Below are positions 8,754 through 17,514 of a stretch of 20,107 nt of DNA, one piece after another. Under the pieces are notes generated by a model. That model was not told where the DNA came from and made no database searches. It saw only the letters and a list, made by a program, of their open reading frames with translations. This DNA comes from Desulfobacteraceae bacterium. Its GTDB lineage: Bacteria > Desulfobacterota > Desulfobacteria > Desulfobacterales > Desulfobacteraceae. The position numbers were made by a program, and so were the translations under genes. The stretch's first letter is position 1. Each line of letters begins with the position of its first letter. Location: positions 1 to 20,107 of the forward strand of contig JAABSK010000028.1 in assembly GCA_011390435.1 (NCBI GenBank), read 5' to 3'.

Positions 8754-9637
8754 TTAAAAACTCCCTGAGCCAGTACACCGGCAAGCAGCAGTACGGAAAT
8801 GACAGAATTGATATGAAAAAAAGCCATATGGATATGGGTCAGGTCATGGGGGTGAACCAGCTTGTGCTCCACCACCAGTAAAACGGCAATCAGGAAAAGA
8901 AACCCCCAAAATACCGGATGCATGCCAGACACCAGGTACATGCCCACCAGAAAAATCAGAAACGCAGCATGCAGAACGGATGATACTGCCATGGCTTTTT
9001 CAGGGCCGATGGCGGCAGGCAGGGAAAACAGGCCTTCTGATCGGTCAAACTCAATGTCCTGGCAGGCGTAGAGGATATCAAACCCGGCAATGTAACTCAT
9101 GAGGGCCAGGGCCAGCAACACAACGCTCCAGGAAATATCTCCGGTGATGGCCACCCACGCACCGATGGGGGACAGGGAGATGGCCATGCCCAGGTAAAGA
9201 TGACAATAGCGTGTGAACCGTTTGGTATACGAATAAAACAGGAGCATTCCCAGCACTGGAAACGACAGGATAAAGCACAGATAAGACAGCATGGCCGCAC
9301 TGAAAACAAACACCAGAGATGATCCAGCCACAAAGATGGCAGACTGTTGGATGCTCAGCTGGCCTGAAGGAATTTCCCGCGCAGCGGTCCGGATGTTTCT
9401 GGCATCCAGTTTCGCATCCACGATGCGGTTAAATCCCATGGCAGCAGATCTGGCACCGACCATGGCCACCAGAATCCAGAAGATATCCCATGCCCGGACC
9501 GGATGGGTTTCCCAGGCCATGAGCATTGCAGACAAAGCAAAGGGAAGGGCAAAAATGGTGTGGGAAAACTTGATCATCTTCGCGTACACCTGTAATCGGT
9601 TTCTTAAAATCTGAATCATTGGCAGTATGGTGTGCAT
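8750..9637 (-). CDS. UbiA-family aromatic prenyltransferase (MqnP-like)
   Basis: A 295-residue inner-membrane protein with about eight or nine hydrophobic segments. It holds the two aspartate-rich motifs that bind the prenyl diphosphate through Mg: NRIVDAKLDARN (D74, D78) and DIEFDRSEG (D194, D198). The RTAAREIPSGQLS stretch between them is characteristic of the 'UbiA-other' branch, which includes MqnP of the futalosine menaquinone pathway, rather than the classic 4-hydroxybenzoate enzyme. The ATG at 9637 has a purine-rich GAAAGG directly against it, so the true start may be the in-frame ATG at 9619. The gene lies 12 nt after the radical SAM gene and overlaps ubiX by 4 nt. Confidence 0.9.
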   Translation of the reverse strand: MHTILPMIQILRNRLQVYAKMIKFSHTIFALPFALSAMLMAWETHPVRAWDIFWILVAMVGARSAAMGFNRIVDAKLDARNIRTAAREIPSGQLSIQQSAIFVAGSSLVFVFSAAMLSYLCFILSFPVLGMLLFYSYTKRFTRYCHLYLGMAISLSPIGAWVAITGDISWSVVLLALALMSYIAGFDILYACQDIEFDRSEGLFSLPAAIGPEKAMAVSSVLHAAFLIFLVGMYLVSGMHPVFWGFLFLIAVLLVVEHKLVHPHDLTHIHMAFFHINSVISVLLLAGVLAQGVFK

Positions 9638-9649
9638 CCTTTCACAATT

Positions 9650-10660
9650 TTAATATTTTCCGTAGATCCGGGTATGGCATTCCGGACATTCTCCACAATC
9701 CAGAAAAGCGGTTTTCACCCGGTATCCACTGCGGGAGACCAGCCGTTTTCCACAGGAAGGACAAAAGGTATCTTCCTGCTGCAGCTCCGGGGCATTGCCG
9801 ATATAAACATGCTGCAGCCCGGCGTTTCTGCCGGCTTCAAATGCTTTTTCCAGCGAAACCAGAGGGGTCGGCGGTCGGTCGGTCATCAGATGACAGGGGT
9901 GGAACCGTGAAATATGCCAGGGAATATGACATCCCAGTTCATCTGCAATATATCGGGCCATGGCTGCTACCTGTTCCGGATGATCGTTCAGGCCCGGAAT
10001 CAGCAGGGTGGTGATCTCCAAATGAATGCCCAGCTGTGTCATTTTCCTGAGTGTGTCTTTCACCGGCTGAATCCGCGCATTGCAGATTTTCCGGTAAAAC
10101 TGGTCATCAAACGCCTTTAAATCCACATTTGCCCCGTCCAGAACCGGTGCTGCCATCTCCAGGGCCTGCGGGCTCATGTAGCCGTTGGTAACAAAAACAT
10201 TCAGCAGACCGTTTGTTTTTGCCAGACGTGCGGTTTCAAGCGCAAGCTCAAAAAAAACCGCAGGTTCGGTATAGGTATAGGAAATACTCTGGCATCCGCT
10301 TTCCAGCGCATTTTGAACAATGGTTTCAGGCAACACAACGCGGCCCGGTATCTGCCCGGCGCTGTCAGAAGAAGCCTGGGCAATATCAGCATTCTGACAG
10401 AACCGGCATTTAAAATTACACCCCACCGACGCAATGGAATAGGAGAATGATCCGGGTTTCAGGTGATACAGGGGTTTTTTTTCAATGGGATCGACACTGG
10501 CGGCAATCACCCGGGGGTACACCAGGGAAACCAGCGTTCCGCCACTGTTTTTCCGGACCGCGCAAAGGCCTTTTTTCCCATCCCTGATCACACAGAAATG
10601 GCTGCAGATGCCGCAACGGACCGAGCCATCTGCCAATTTGTCATAAATCAAGGTGTCCAT
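9650..10660 (-). CDS. amrS: AmrS-type radical SAM protein (AmmeMemoRadiSam family)
   Basis: A 336-residue enzyme with the radical SAM cluster motif CNFKCRFCQN (C81, C85, C88) after GC in a typical SVGCNFKC context. Four N-terminal cysteines (C16, C19, C23, C33) precede it. A C-terminal extension contains FCPSCG and CGECPECH, a probable zinc or second Fe-S site. The sequences ISYTYTEPAVFFE and HISRFHPC are characteristic of the AmrS family, related to pyruvate-formate-lyase-activating enzymes and often encoded with Memo-like AmrB and AMMECR1-like AmrA. Neither partner is in this window. The substrate is unknown. ATG at 10660 has AAGG upstream. The gene sits between the methyltransferase (27-nt gap) and ubiA (12-nt gap). 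Confidence 0.9.
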   Translation of the reverse strand: MDTLIYDKLADGSVRCGICSHFCVIRDGKKGLCAVRKNSGGTLVSLVYPRVIAASVDPIEKKPLYHLKPGSFSYSIASVGCNFKCRFCQNADIAQASSDSAGQIPGRVVLPETIVQNALESGCQSISYTYTEPAVFFELALETARLAKTNGLLNVFVTNGYMSPQALEMAAPVLDGANVDLKAFDDQFYRKICNARIQPVKDTLRKMTQLGIHLEITTLLIPGLNDHPEQVAAMARYIADELGCHIPWHISRFHPCHLMTDRPPTPLVSLEKAFEAGRNAGLQHVYIGNAPELQQEDTFCPSCGKRLVSRSGYRVKTAFLDCGECPECHTRIYGKY

Positions 10661-10687
10661 TGATATCTGCCTTATGGGAGGTCAGGC

Positions 10688-11455
10688 TCACTGCCGCATG
10701 CGGGTGGCCATTTCCGGTGTCGGCCGGTAACGTTTGGCCTCTTTTACCCGCAAAACCAGGGGTTTGGTGCGGAATTTGGGAACCGGTTTGATCTTCATGC
10801 AGATCATGGTGCCGAAACATGAGCGCTGAACCAGTTTCAGGTTTTCAAAATAACCGGTCACCCGGTTGCAGGCGACAGGGCATTGGACCGTGGTGCGCCA
10901 CTTGACCGGCACCTTGCCCAGAATAGCGGTTAAAATCTGTTTCAGTTCCCAGATGGTAAAAAAATGCGCATGCATGTAAATACCGGGAGAAACAAAGCTT
11001 TTCAGGCGCCGGGCCATATTCAGCGGCGCATATCGATTAAGCACACACAAAATCACGGTGTCTTTTGCCACACGGCAGGCCTCTTCAATCGCTTTTGCAG
11101 GGCGGTCCATAAATTCCAGGCTGGTAAAAAAAACAGCACTGTCAAAGCTATTGTCCTCAAAGGGCAGATCTTCTGCAGCCCCACGGTGGAGGTCCACTTT
11201 GCAGCCCAGCCTTCCTGCCGCTATATCCAGCATATAAGGAGACGGATCAATGCCGGTCAGCTGCAGCCCCTGGTCCAGAAGCGGTTCAAGACTGATACCG
11301 GTTCCGCAGCCGATATCCAGAATCCGCTGGCCTTTTTGCGGGGCCAGCAGATCCAGCATGAGTCTGATTTCAAGATCCAGGCAATACCGGTTCTTTGCCT
11401 GGTCAAGCCAGGCATCGTATGATCCTGCATCCTGAAAATCAAACACATATCCCAT
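10688..11455 (-). CDS. Class I SAM-dependent methyltransferase
   Basis: 255 residues, cytosolic. The SAM-binding motif I is ILDIGCGTG (45-53), followed by an acidic strand end in LTGIDPS (about 67-73) and a motif II/III region LPFEDNSFDSAVF with FTSLEFM. This is a standard small-molecule methyltransferase fold similar to the UbiE/BioC-type group. The last 60 residues are basic and cysteine-containing and have no motif I recognise. The substrate is unknown. It follows the CooC-like ATPase by only 2 nt, which suggests a linked function, but no established partnership lets me name it. Confidence 0.85.
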   Translation of the reverse strand: MGYVFDFQDAGSYDAWLDQAKNRYCLDLEIRLMLDLLAPQKGQRILDIGCGTGISLEPLLDQGLQLTGIDPSPYMLDIAAGRLGCKVDLHRGAAEDLPFEDNSFDSAVFFTSLEFMDRPAKAIEEACRVAKDTVILCVLNRYAPLNMARRLKSFVSPGIYMHAHFFTIWELKQILTAILGKVPVKWRTTVQCPVACNRVTGYFENLKLVQRSCFGTMICMKIKPVPKFRTKPLVLRVKEAKRYRPTPEMATRMRQ

Positions 11456-11457
11456 GA

Positions 11458-12222
11458 TTAATCAATAATCTCTTTCACCTTTTGCATCATCTGGTTCACC
11501 GCCACCACTGCCGGAGAATCATCATCCAGCTCCAGAAGGGACCTGCGCTCCATATCAAATTCCAGCAGATTTTTATCTTCCGGTATGGTGCACAGAATCG
11601 GCAGGCCAATGGCTGCTGCTTCATCCAGGAATACCTTGCTCAATGTTTCCGGTGCCCGGTTCACAATCAATCCCTTATTGCGGACATCCAGCTTGAGATC
11701 GCCGAGCATGTCATTGATCCTGCCCACGGCTCTCAGCCCCCTTAAGGCATAGTCCGTGACCAGCAGAAGCATATCCACTTTGCCGCTGGTTCGCCGGCTG
11801 AGGTGCTCCATTCCGGCTTCATTGTCCACCAGAAGATATTGATAATTTTTTTCCAGCTCATCTGCAAACCGGTTCAGAATGTTGTTCACCATACAGTAAC
11901 ATCCCTGTCCTTCCTGCCGGCCCATCACCAGAAGATCAAAGGTTTTCTGCTCAATAAGCACCTGGTTCATCAGCATTTCAAGGTATATTATTTTATCCAT
12001 TCCAGACGGAACCGCCTGGGGATCTTTCATAAAATCTTCGCGGATATCTCCTACTGTTTTTTCGATATTCAGGCCAAGGGTTTCTCCCAGATTGCTGTTG
12101 GGATCTGCATCAATCGCCAGAAGCGGATCTGACTGATGTTTTGAAAAATACCGTGTCACCAGCGCTGAAACAGTTGTTTTACCAACGCCGCCCTTGCCTG
12201 CCATTGCAATTGTTCTGCTCAT
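11458..12222 (-). CDS. cooC: CooC/AcsF-family nickel-insertion ATPase for CO dehydrogenase
   Basis: 254 residues, SIMIBI-class P-loop ATPase. The deviant Walker A is KGGVGKTT (10-17, with signature lysines K10 and K15), and the switch region is DADPNSNLGETLG (38-50). A GQGCYC stretch gives the C108-x-C110 pair that binds metal at the dimer interface of CooC, and VDNEAGMEHLSRRT is the family's Walker B/switch II region. CooC inserts nickel into carbon monoxide dehydrogenase or acetyl-CoA synthase, so the host probably has a CODH or Wood-Ljungdahl pathway, although no cdh/acs/coo structural gene is here. ATG at 12222 has GGAGAG 4 nt upstream. An AT-rich 87-nt gap separates it from the response regulator gene, so it may start its own transcript. 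Confidence 0.9.
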   Translation of the reverse strand: MSRTIAMAGKGGVGKTTVSALVTRYFSKHQSDPLLAIDADPNSNLGETLGLNIEKTVGDIREDFMKDPQAVPSGMDKIIYLEMLMNQVLIEQKTFDLLVMGRQEGQGCYCMVNNILNRFADELEKNYQYLLVDNEAGMEHLSRRTSGKVDMLLLVTDYALRGLRAVGRINDMLGDLKLDVRNKGLIVNRAPETLSKVFLDEAAAIGLPILCTIPEDKNLLEFDMERRSLLELDDDSPAVVAVNQMMQKVKEIID

Positions 12223-12309
12223 ATACTCTCCGTATCTATTTGGTAAATTGTCATATCAGATTAACATAACGCAATCTTGAAAAAATGCAATTAAAGATGA
12301 TGCAAACGC

Positions 12310-12873
12310 CTATGATTTAATTTTTTTAAACCAGTCTTTTTCACCATAGAGCGCTGTCAGGCAGTCCGGACAAATACCATGGGTAAACGTTGCCTGCGAA
12401 TGTTTTTCAATATAGGTATCCACCTGCTGCCAGAACCCCTGGTCATCTCTTATTTTTTTGCATTTGGAACAGATGGGCAAAAGTCCCCGGAGAATTTTGA
12501 TCTCAATGTGGGTCCGGATCCTGGCCAGCAGTTCCGGCGCGTTAAAGGGTTTGGTCACATAATCGCTTCCTCCTGCATCAAACCCCTGGACAACGGCATT
12601 GGAATCACTTTTGGCCGTCAGAAAAATCACCGGGATATGGCTGAGGCGATGGTCTTTTTTCAACGTTATACACACCTCATAGCCGTCCATTTCCGGCATC
12701 ATAATGTCCAGCAGAATCAGATCCGGTTCCTGTTTTTCAACAAAGTTCAATGCCTGGGCACCGCTTTGCGCCATACCGACGTCATAGTGGTTGTCTGCCA
12801 GAAGTTTTCCCAGAAATTGAAGGTTCTGGGGTTTATCATCCACTGCCAGGATTAAGGGTTTTGATTTTTGCAT
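12310..12873 (-). CDS. Response regulator: receiver domain plus C-terminal cysteine-cluster tail
   Basis: 187 residues. The receiver domain covers about 5-125 with acidic pair D12/D13, phospho-acceptor D56 in LILLDIMMPEMDG, T86 and K108 in the TKPF motif. No DNA-binding or enzymatic output domain follows. Instead, residues 130-178 form a short tail, LLPICSKCKKIRDDQGFW ... HGICPDC, with C135-x2-C138 and C168-x2-C171 plus H165, a plausible zinc site. This tail occurs in many bacterial regulators and kinases and has no defined function that I know. The gene starts 14 nt after the kinase stop, with GGAG 8 nt before the ATG, so the two form a pair. It probably receives phosphate from that kinase. 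Confidence 0.92.
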   Translation of the reverse strand: MQKSKPLILAVDDKPQNLQFLGKLLADNHYDVGMAQSGAQALNFVEKQEPDLILLDIMMPEMDGYEVCITLKKDHRLSHIPVIFLTAKSDSNAVVQGFDAGGSDYVTKPFNAPELLARIRTHIEIKILRGLLPICSKCKKIRDDQGFWQQVDTYIEKHSQATFTHGICPDCLTALYGEKDWFKKIKS

Positions 12874-12887
12874 TGATTGGCTCCAGT

Positions 12888-15800
12888 TCAGGGTTGGGTG
12901 ATATCGGGCTGAAGAAGATCTGACAGGGTTTCGATAATTTGGGGAAACTGCCCCAGCGTTACGGGCAGATGCTCCATATCAAATATTTCAGCCTGTTTTT
13001 CCAGTTTTTCAGCATAGGATGCCAGCGGCCCGTACTCTGCCACACCGGCCGTCTGTTTTAAATCTCCTGCAAATTGCCTGATCTTGTCAATCACAATGGC
13101 ATCTGTCAGGTCTTTCCAGATTCCCTGCTCCAGACAGACCAGCTGCTGGTGGAGCATGGCAAGTTTTTCAATCACAGCTGGTGACAGCTGGATGCGGGTA
13201 TTCTCCACATCCAGGACCTGCGGCCCGCCATCTTTCACAAAAACATCAGACGCTTCGTTCTGCCCGGCCTCATGATCCGCCAGGGGAGAAAGCAACTGCT
13301 GAACATTCTTAAAACTGATGGTAAAGCAGCTGCCTTTTCCCGGAGAGGATTCCAGGTGAATTTCTCCGTTCATGATCTCCACCAGCCGTTTTGAGATGGC
13401 CAGGCCCAGGCCGGTTCCTCCGTATTTATTGTAGCGCTGCCCTTCCTGCTGGGAAAATACACTGAATATTTCCTGCTGCTGATCCTGTGCAATTCCGATC
13501 CCGGTGTCCTGAATGCGGATCACCAGATCATGACAACTGTCATCTTCTGGCTGGGAAACATAATCTGCATGAACACGGATAAAACCGTTTTCAGTAAATT
13601 TAATGGCATTGCCCACCATGTTCATCAGCACCTGGCGCAAACGGATTTCATCCAGAACAATGGTTTTCGGCAGCGCCGGGGACAGCAGCAGATCAAAGGT
13701 CAGACCGGACTGTTTCACTGTGTTGGCAAACATCTGATGAATTTCCACAAGCAGCGGTGCAATCTCAAATGGATGAAATTCCACCTGGAATTTTCCCGCC
13801 TCGATCTTGGACAGGTCCAGAAGGTCATTGAGCAGGGTCAAAAGCGTTTTTCCGCTGGACAGAATCGAATGGATGTATGCTTTATGGATCTCATCATTGA
13901 TCTCTTTTTCAAGGGTCTGGGAAAAACCCAGAATCAGGTTCAGCGGCGTCCGGATTTCATGGCTCATATTGGCAAGAAACTGCCCTTTGGCATGGCTTGC
14001 CGATTCTGCCTGCTCTTTTGCCTGAAAAAGCTCTTCTGTTCTCCGGGCAACCTTTACCTCAAGCAGATTTCGATTCTTGATCAACTCCTTTTCAACGGTT
14101 TTCTGGCGTTCCAGAAGCTCTGCCCGCATCCGGTCAATCTGCCGCAGCTGTTCGGTTATTTTTTTCTCCTTGCTGAGCCGCAGTCTGAGACTTTTGGATT
14201 TCAACCAGAAAAAGAACAGCATTGTGCCTGCAAAGGCTATGGCATACAGCGTTATGGCCCACCAGGTTTTCCAGGGGTTTGCCGCAACAACAATCTGTAT
14301 GGCCGTTCCCTTTTCATTCCACACCCCGTCATTATTGGACCCAAACAGTCTGAGCACATATTTTCCACCAGGAAGATTGGTATATTTCCCATATCGCCGC
14401 CGGCCAGTATGGTTCACTTTTTCATCAAACCCTTCCAGCAGGTAGGCATATTGGTTTTTCGCCGGCTGGGAATAGTTCAGCGCTGCAAATTCAAACTCAA
14501 AGGAATTGCGGTCTTTATCCAGATGGAGTGTTTCCAGGGTCTCGGGCAGGCGATGCTCACTCAGGTTTTTGTTTTCATAAAAAACAGCTGTCAATGCAAC
14601 CGGCGGGATATCGGGATTCAGCTGGATGGCTTCAGGATAAAAGGCATTCACGCCGTTCAAACCGGCAAACCACATCTGACCATCTCTGGTTTTGATGGCG
14701 CTGCCGCCGTAAAGGCTGAAATTATTGCCCTGAAGTCCGTCATACCGGTCAAAAACCTGAACCACCTTTTCCGTTTGAAGATCAAATTTGATCAATCCCA
14801 TGTCAGACCCCAGCCAGAGATTCTTTTGCCGGTCTTCCAGAATGGATTTGACAACCACTGTGGGAAATCCATGGGCTTTGCCATAGCGTTTGAATTTTCC
14901 GGTTTCTGGATTGAATCGGTTCAACCCCCCATCCAGGGTGGAGACCCAGAAATTGCCTGCCGTATCGATATAGCAGTCAATTACTGTATTTCCGCTGATA
15001 CTGGAAAGATTATCTGCCTGGTGCTGAAAATGGTGGAACTGCTGCGTATCCCGGTCAAAGCGATCCAGGCCGCCGCCCAGTGTGGGAACCCACAGATTGC
15101 CGGAAAGATCCTGAAACAGGTTGACCACCGTATTCAGCGAAAGGCTGTGGGGGTCTCTGGGGTGATTGATATATTGTTTGAACCGGCCGGTATCTTTTTC
15201 AAACCGGAACAGGCCATGGGCTTCGGTTCCAAACCAGAGCACCCCTGGATCACGGGCATCTTCGATCATTCCCCTGGCTGCCACGTCTGCGTATGGATTT
15301 TTAAATTTATTTTTAAACATGCCGGTTTCCGGATCAAAAATACCATGGGTACCATCATTCATGGAAACCCATAGATTTTGATCACTGTCTTCCAGTACAC
15401 TGAACACATAGTTGTCGGAAATGCCGTCCGGCTGATGGTCACTTTCCTGATACCATCTAAAGGTTCTGCGAGTCCTGTCATACCGGTTCAGCCCCCCCAG
15501 ATGGGTGGCAAGCCAGATATATCCCTGGCTGTCCTCCATGATCGAAGGGACCACGTTGGCACTCAGGGAATCTGAATTGCCAGGCTGATGCCGGAACAGC
15601 TCAAACGCTTTCATATTTTTATCATACATATCAATGGGGCCGGTGTTTTCTACCACCCATATCATTCCGGACCGATCTTCATAGCATCCGGTGATGATAT
15701 TTCCACTGATTGAATCCGGGTTATCCGGATCATGGCGGTAGCGCGTAAATTTTTCTGTGATGGGATCAAAGGTTTCCAGCCCGATGGAGACCCCGTAGGA

Positions 15801-16670
15801 TCTGCCCAGCCACAGCAGCCCGGTGCTGTCGACTGCGATGGAAAACACTTCATTGTGGGAAATACTGCTGGAATTTTGGGAATCATGAGTATAGCGTTTG
15901 AAGGTTTTTGCCGTGATATCCAGACGATTCAGACCGCCGTGGCTGGTCCCGATCCACAGGGAATTGTCTCCTGCCCTTTCAATGGCATAAACCTTTCCCT
16001 TTCCAATGCTCTGTGGATTTTCAGGGTCATGAACATAGCGGGTAAATGTCTGGGTTTTCTTGTTAAAAGCGTCCAGGCCTGCACTGGTTCCAATCCAGAT
16101 CAGATCATCTTTTCCAGCCAGCACCGTCCATATTGAATCATATCCGATTCGGTCCCGGTTGCCGGATGTGTGCAAAAACCGCTCAAATGTCTGTTGATGT
16201 TTATCAAACCGGTTCAGCCCGGAAGCCGTCCCCACCCAGATGCTGCCGTCAGAATCCTGAGTAATGGTCTTGGGCGCCCAGTTAAACTGATTGCAGCTCA
16301 GGCTGGAAGGGTTGTCCGGGTCATGGCGATATTGGACAAACGCATTGCTTTTCTTGTCAAATACATTCAGCCCTCCCCCCATTGTGGAGACCCATAAAAG
16401 CCCTTCATCATCTTCAAAAATTCCTGGAATATAATTGGAGGAGAGTCCGGTTTCACCGGAGTGATACACCGTCATTTCATATCCGTCATAGCGAATAATC
16501 CCCCGGGTACCGGTGATCCACAAAAAACCATCCCGGTCCTGAATCATGCTGCTGTTATAGGCATTGGTATTCAGGGCCTGGTGAAACCGCAGATTCCGGG
16601 AGTCAGCTGTAGCACAAAAAGCGAAACTTCCTGCAACCAGCAGCAGCAACAGTATTTTGAATATTTTCAA
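12888..16670 (-). CDS. Periplasmic-propeller sensor histidine kinase (two Reg_prop propellers, Y_Y_Y, HisKA, HATPase)
   Basis: Positions below count from a possible TTG start at 16751 (1287 residues). A signal segment (about 29-48, [15 protein letters not shown]) is followed by about 14 propeller blades with an LWxGT-GGLNRFD core (78-700), enough for two seven-bladed propellers. A Y_Y_Y domain (about 755-822), one membrane helix (about 830-850), a coiled coil (860-915), HisKA with H931 in [10 protein letters not shown], and an ATPase domain (N1044/N1048, [16 protein letters not shown]) follow. A helical tail (1185-1287) resembles the region that usually follows a receiver in hybrid kinases. 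I prefer TTG at 16670 (1260 residues): it starts directly before the signal segment and clears a terminator-like hairpin, though its ribosome site (ACAAGG, 15 nt away) is weak. The ligand is unknown. Confidence 0.92.
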   Translation of the reverse strand: MKIFKILLLLLVAGSFAFCATADSRNLRFHQALNTNAYNSSMIQDRDGFLWITGTRGIIRYDGYEMTVYHSGETGLSSNYIPGIFEDDEGLLWVSTMGGGLNVFDKKSNAFVQYRHDPDNPSSLSCNQFNWAPKTITQDSDGSIWVGTASGLNRFDKHQQTFERFLHTSGNRDRIGYDSIWTVLAGKDDLIWIGTSAGLDAFNKKTQTFTRYVHDPENPQSIGKGKVYAIERAGDNSLWIGTSHGGLNRLDITAKTFKRYTHDSQNSSSISHNEVFSIAVDSTGLLWLGRSYGVSIGLETFDPITEKFTRYRHDPDNPDSISGNIITGCYEDRSGMIWVVENTGPIDMYDKNMKAFELFRHQPGNSDSLSANVVPSIMEDSQGYIWLATHLGGLNRYDRTRRTFRWYQESDHQPDGISDNYVFSVLEDSDQNLWVSMNDGTHGIFDPETGMFKNKFKNPYADVAARGMIEDARDPGVLWFGTEAHGLFRFEKDTGRFKQYINHPRDPHSLSLNTVVNLFQDLSGNLWVPTLGGGLDRFDRDTQQFHHFQHQADNLSSISGNTVIDCYIDTAGNFWVSTLDGGLNRFNPETGKFKRYGKAHGFPTVVVKSILEDRQKNLWLGSDMGLIKFDLQTEKVVQVFDRYDGLQGNNFSLYGGSAIKTRDGQMWFAGLNGVNAFYPEAIQLNPDIPPVALTAVFYENKNLSEHRLPETLETLHLDKDRNSFEFEFAALNYSQPAKNQYAYLLEGFDEKVNHTGRRRYGKYTNLPGGKYVLRLFGSNNDGVWNEKGTAIQIVVAANPWKTWWAITLYAIAFAGTMLFFFWLKSKSLRLRLSKEKKITEQLRQIDRMRAELLERQKTVEKELIKNRNLLEVKVARRTEELFQAKEQAESASHAKGQFLANMSHEIRTPLNLILGFSQTLEKEINDEIHKAYIHSILSSGKTLLTLLNDLLDLSKIEAGKFQVEFHPFEIAPLLVEIHQMFANTVKQSGLTFDLLLSPALPKTIVLDEIRLRQVLMNMVGNAIKFTENGFIRVHADYVSQPEDDSCHDLVIRIQDTGIGIAQDQQQEIFSVFSQQEGQRYNKYGGTGLGLAISKRLVEIMNGEIHLESSPGKGSCFTISFKNVQQLLSPLADHEAGQNEASDVFVKDGGPQVLDVENTRIQLSPAVIEKLAMLHQQLVCLEQGIWKDLTDAIVIDKIRQFAGDLKQTAGVAEYGPLASYAEKLEKQAEIFDMEHLPVTLGQFPQIIETLSDLLQPDITQP

Positions 16671-16691
16671 TGGATTTGCGTTGAACCTTGT

Positions 16692-16729
16692 AAAAATCGC
16701 ATTGCGAAATTTATTTTTTTGCGATGCGA
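16692..16729 (-). terminator. Terminator-like hairpin after the thioesterase gene
   Basis: On the minus strand, TCGCATCGC (16729-16721) and GCAATGCGA (16705-16697) pair over nine positions with one mismatch around an A-rich 15-nt loop. TTTTT follows at 16696-16692. It begins 3 nt past the thioesterase stop (16732-16734). It would end the slyD-thioesterase transcript, at least partly, before the kinase. A kinase frame starting at 16751 would run straight through it. Confidence 0.45.
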
Positions 16730-16731
16730 AA

Positions 16732-17478
16732 TTAACAGCGATCTGCAGCAATCATGGGGGTGATTTCGCCGTCAGCATACAGACTGGTGCTGTCAAATAT
16801 ATTAAACTGGTAACAATCTTCCTGCTGTTTCCATCCAGCATAGACGGCATTGATCCCTTTGTCAATCTCCTGGTGATAACGGATTTTAATATTTTTAATC
16901 GGCGCTGCTGCCGTTGTAAGGGTCTGGTAATAAAGGGTTTCCAGAAATCCAAAATAAACGGTATTGTTCACGTGGCCGTTGATATCAAAATCTGAATGGC
17001 GCAGGGTGATTTCCACCTGTGCGTCAGGAGAGATTTTCCCACAGGGCTTCCAGTCATCGATCTCTGTGTCAAGTCCTCTTTGTGCATCAATGCCGTAGCC
17101 TGCCATGATATCTGCTGGAATCTTTGAAATGCGGTTTTTGTTCACATCATAAAAGATCCATACGCTGGTTCCCCTGGCAATGACCCCCTGGTCCGAGGAC
17201 ATCAGGTATTCCCTGAACCCTTTAAAACGCTTAAATCCTCTTGACCAGGTGGTCATCTGAATCTTCTCATACACCAGGGGATACCGATAAAACTCAACTT
17301 CCAGTCGATGTAAAAACCAGACCACTCCTCTTTGAAACAACACTTCAGGGCCGGCACCCGCAACCGTTGAATGGTGTGTTGAAATTTCCTGAAAAAAGCG
17401 CATTGCAGACTGTGCCTGCAATCTGAACTGATGGTCAATATCAAATAAACCAATGGTATAGGGGTGATCCACTTTCAT
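16732..17478 (-). CDS. Acyl-ACP thioesterase (FatA/FatB-like, bacterial type)
   Basis: 248 residues, close to the usual bacterial length, with two hotdog folds and no targeting peptide. The N-terminal half has the [19 protein letters not shown] and [17 protein letters not shown] stretches typical of acyl-ACP thioesterases (PF01643). The second half has [13 protein letters not shown] (164-176), whose Asn and His (N167/H169) are the catalytic pair region. The enzyme hydrolyses acyl-ACP to free fatty acid. The ATG at 17478 is 36 nt downstream of the slyD stop; its ribosome site is weak. Its role here could be lipid turnover or supply of a specific fatty acid, which the context does not settle. 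Confidence 0.88.
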   Translation of the reverse strand: MKVDHPYTIGLFDIDHQFRLQAQSAMRFFQEISTHHSTVAGAGPEVLFQRGVVWFLHRLEVEFYRYPLVYEKIQMTTWSRGFKRFKGFREYLMSSDQGVIARGTSVWIFYDVNKNRISKIPADIMAGYGIDAQRGLDTEIDDWKPCGKISPDAQVEITLRHSDFDINGHVNNTVYFGFLETLYYQTLTTAAAPIKNIKIRYHQEIDKGINAVYAGWKQQEDCYQFNIFDSTSLYADGEITPMIAADRC

Positions 17479-17514
17479 ATCGGGGTACTTTCACATCAAA
17501 GGGGAAAAAACGGC

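Noticed and set aside
12223..12309. Promoter or terminator in the AT-rich gap between the response regulator and cooC genes
   Set aside because: The best -35/-10 match on the minus strand (TTGCAT-16-TATGTT) is poor, and no convincing stem precedes the six-T run. A separate transcript start is possible but not shown.
13530..15374. Open reading frame of 614 codons on the plus strand, antisense to the kinase
   Set aside because: It lies wholly opposite a gene with clear, ordered domains. Its product shows no motif or sensible composition, and it has no ribosome site. Long antisense frames arise from codon bias in repeated sequence.
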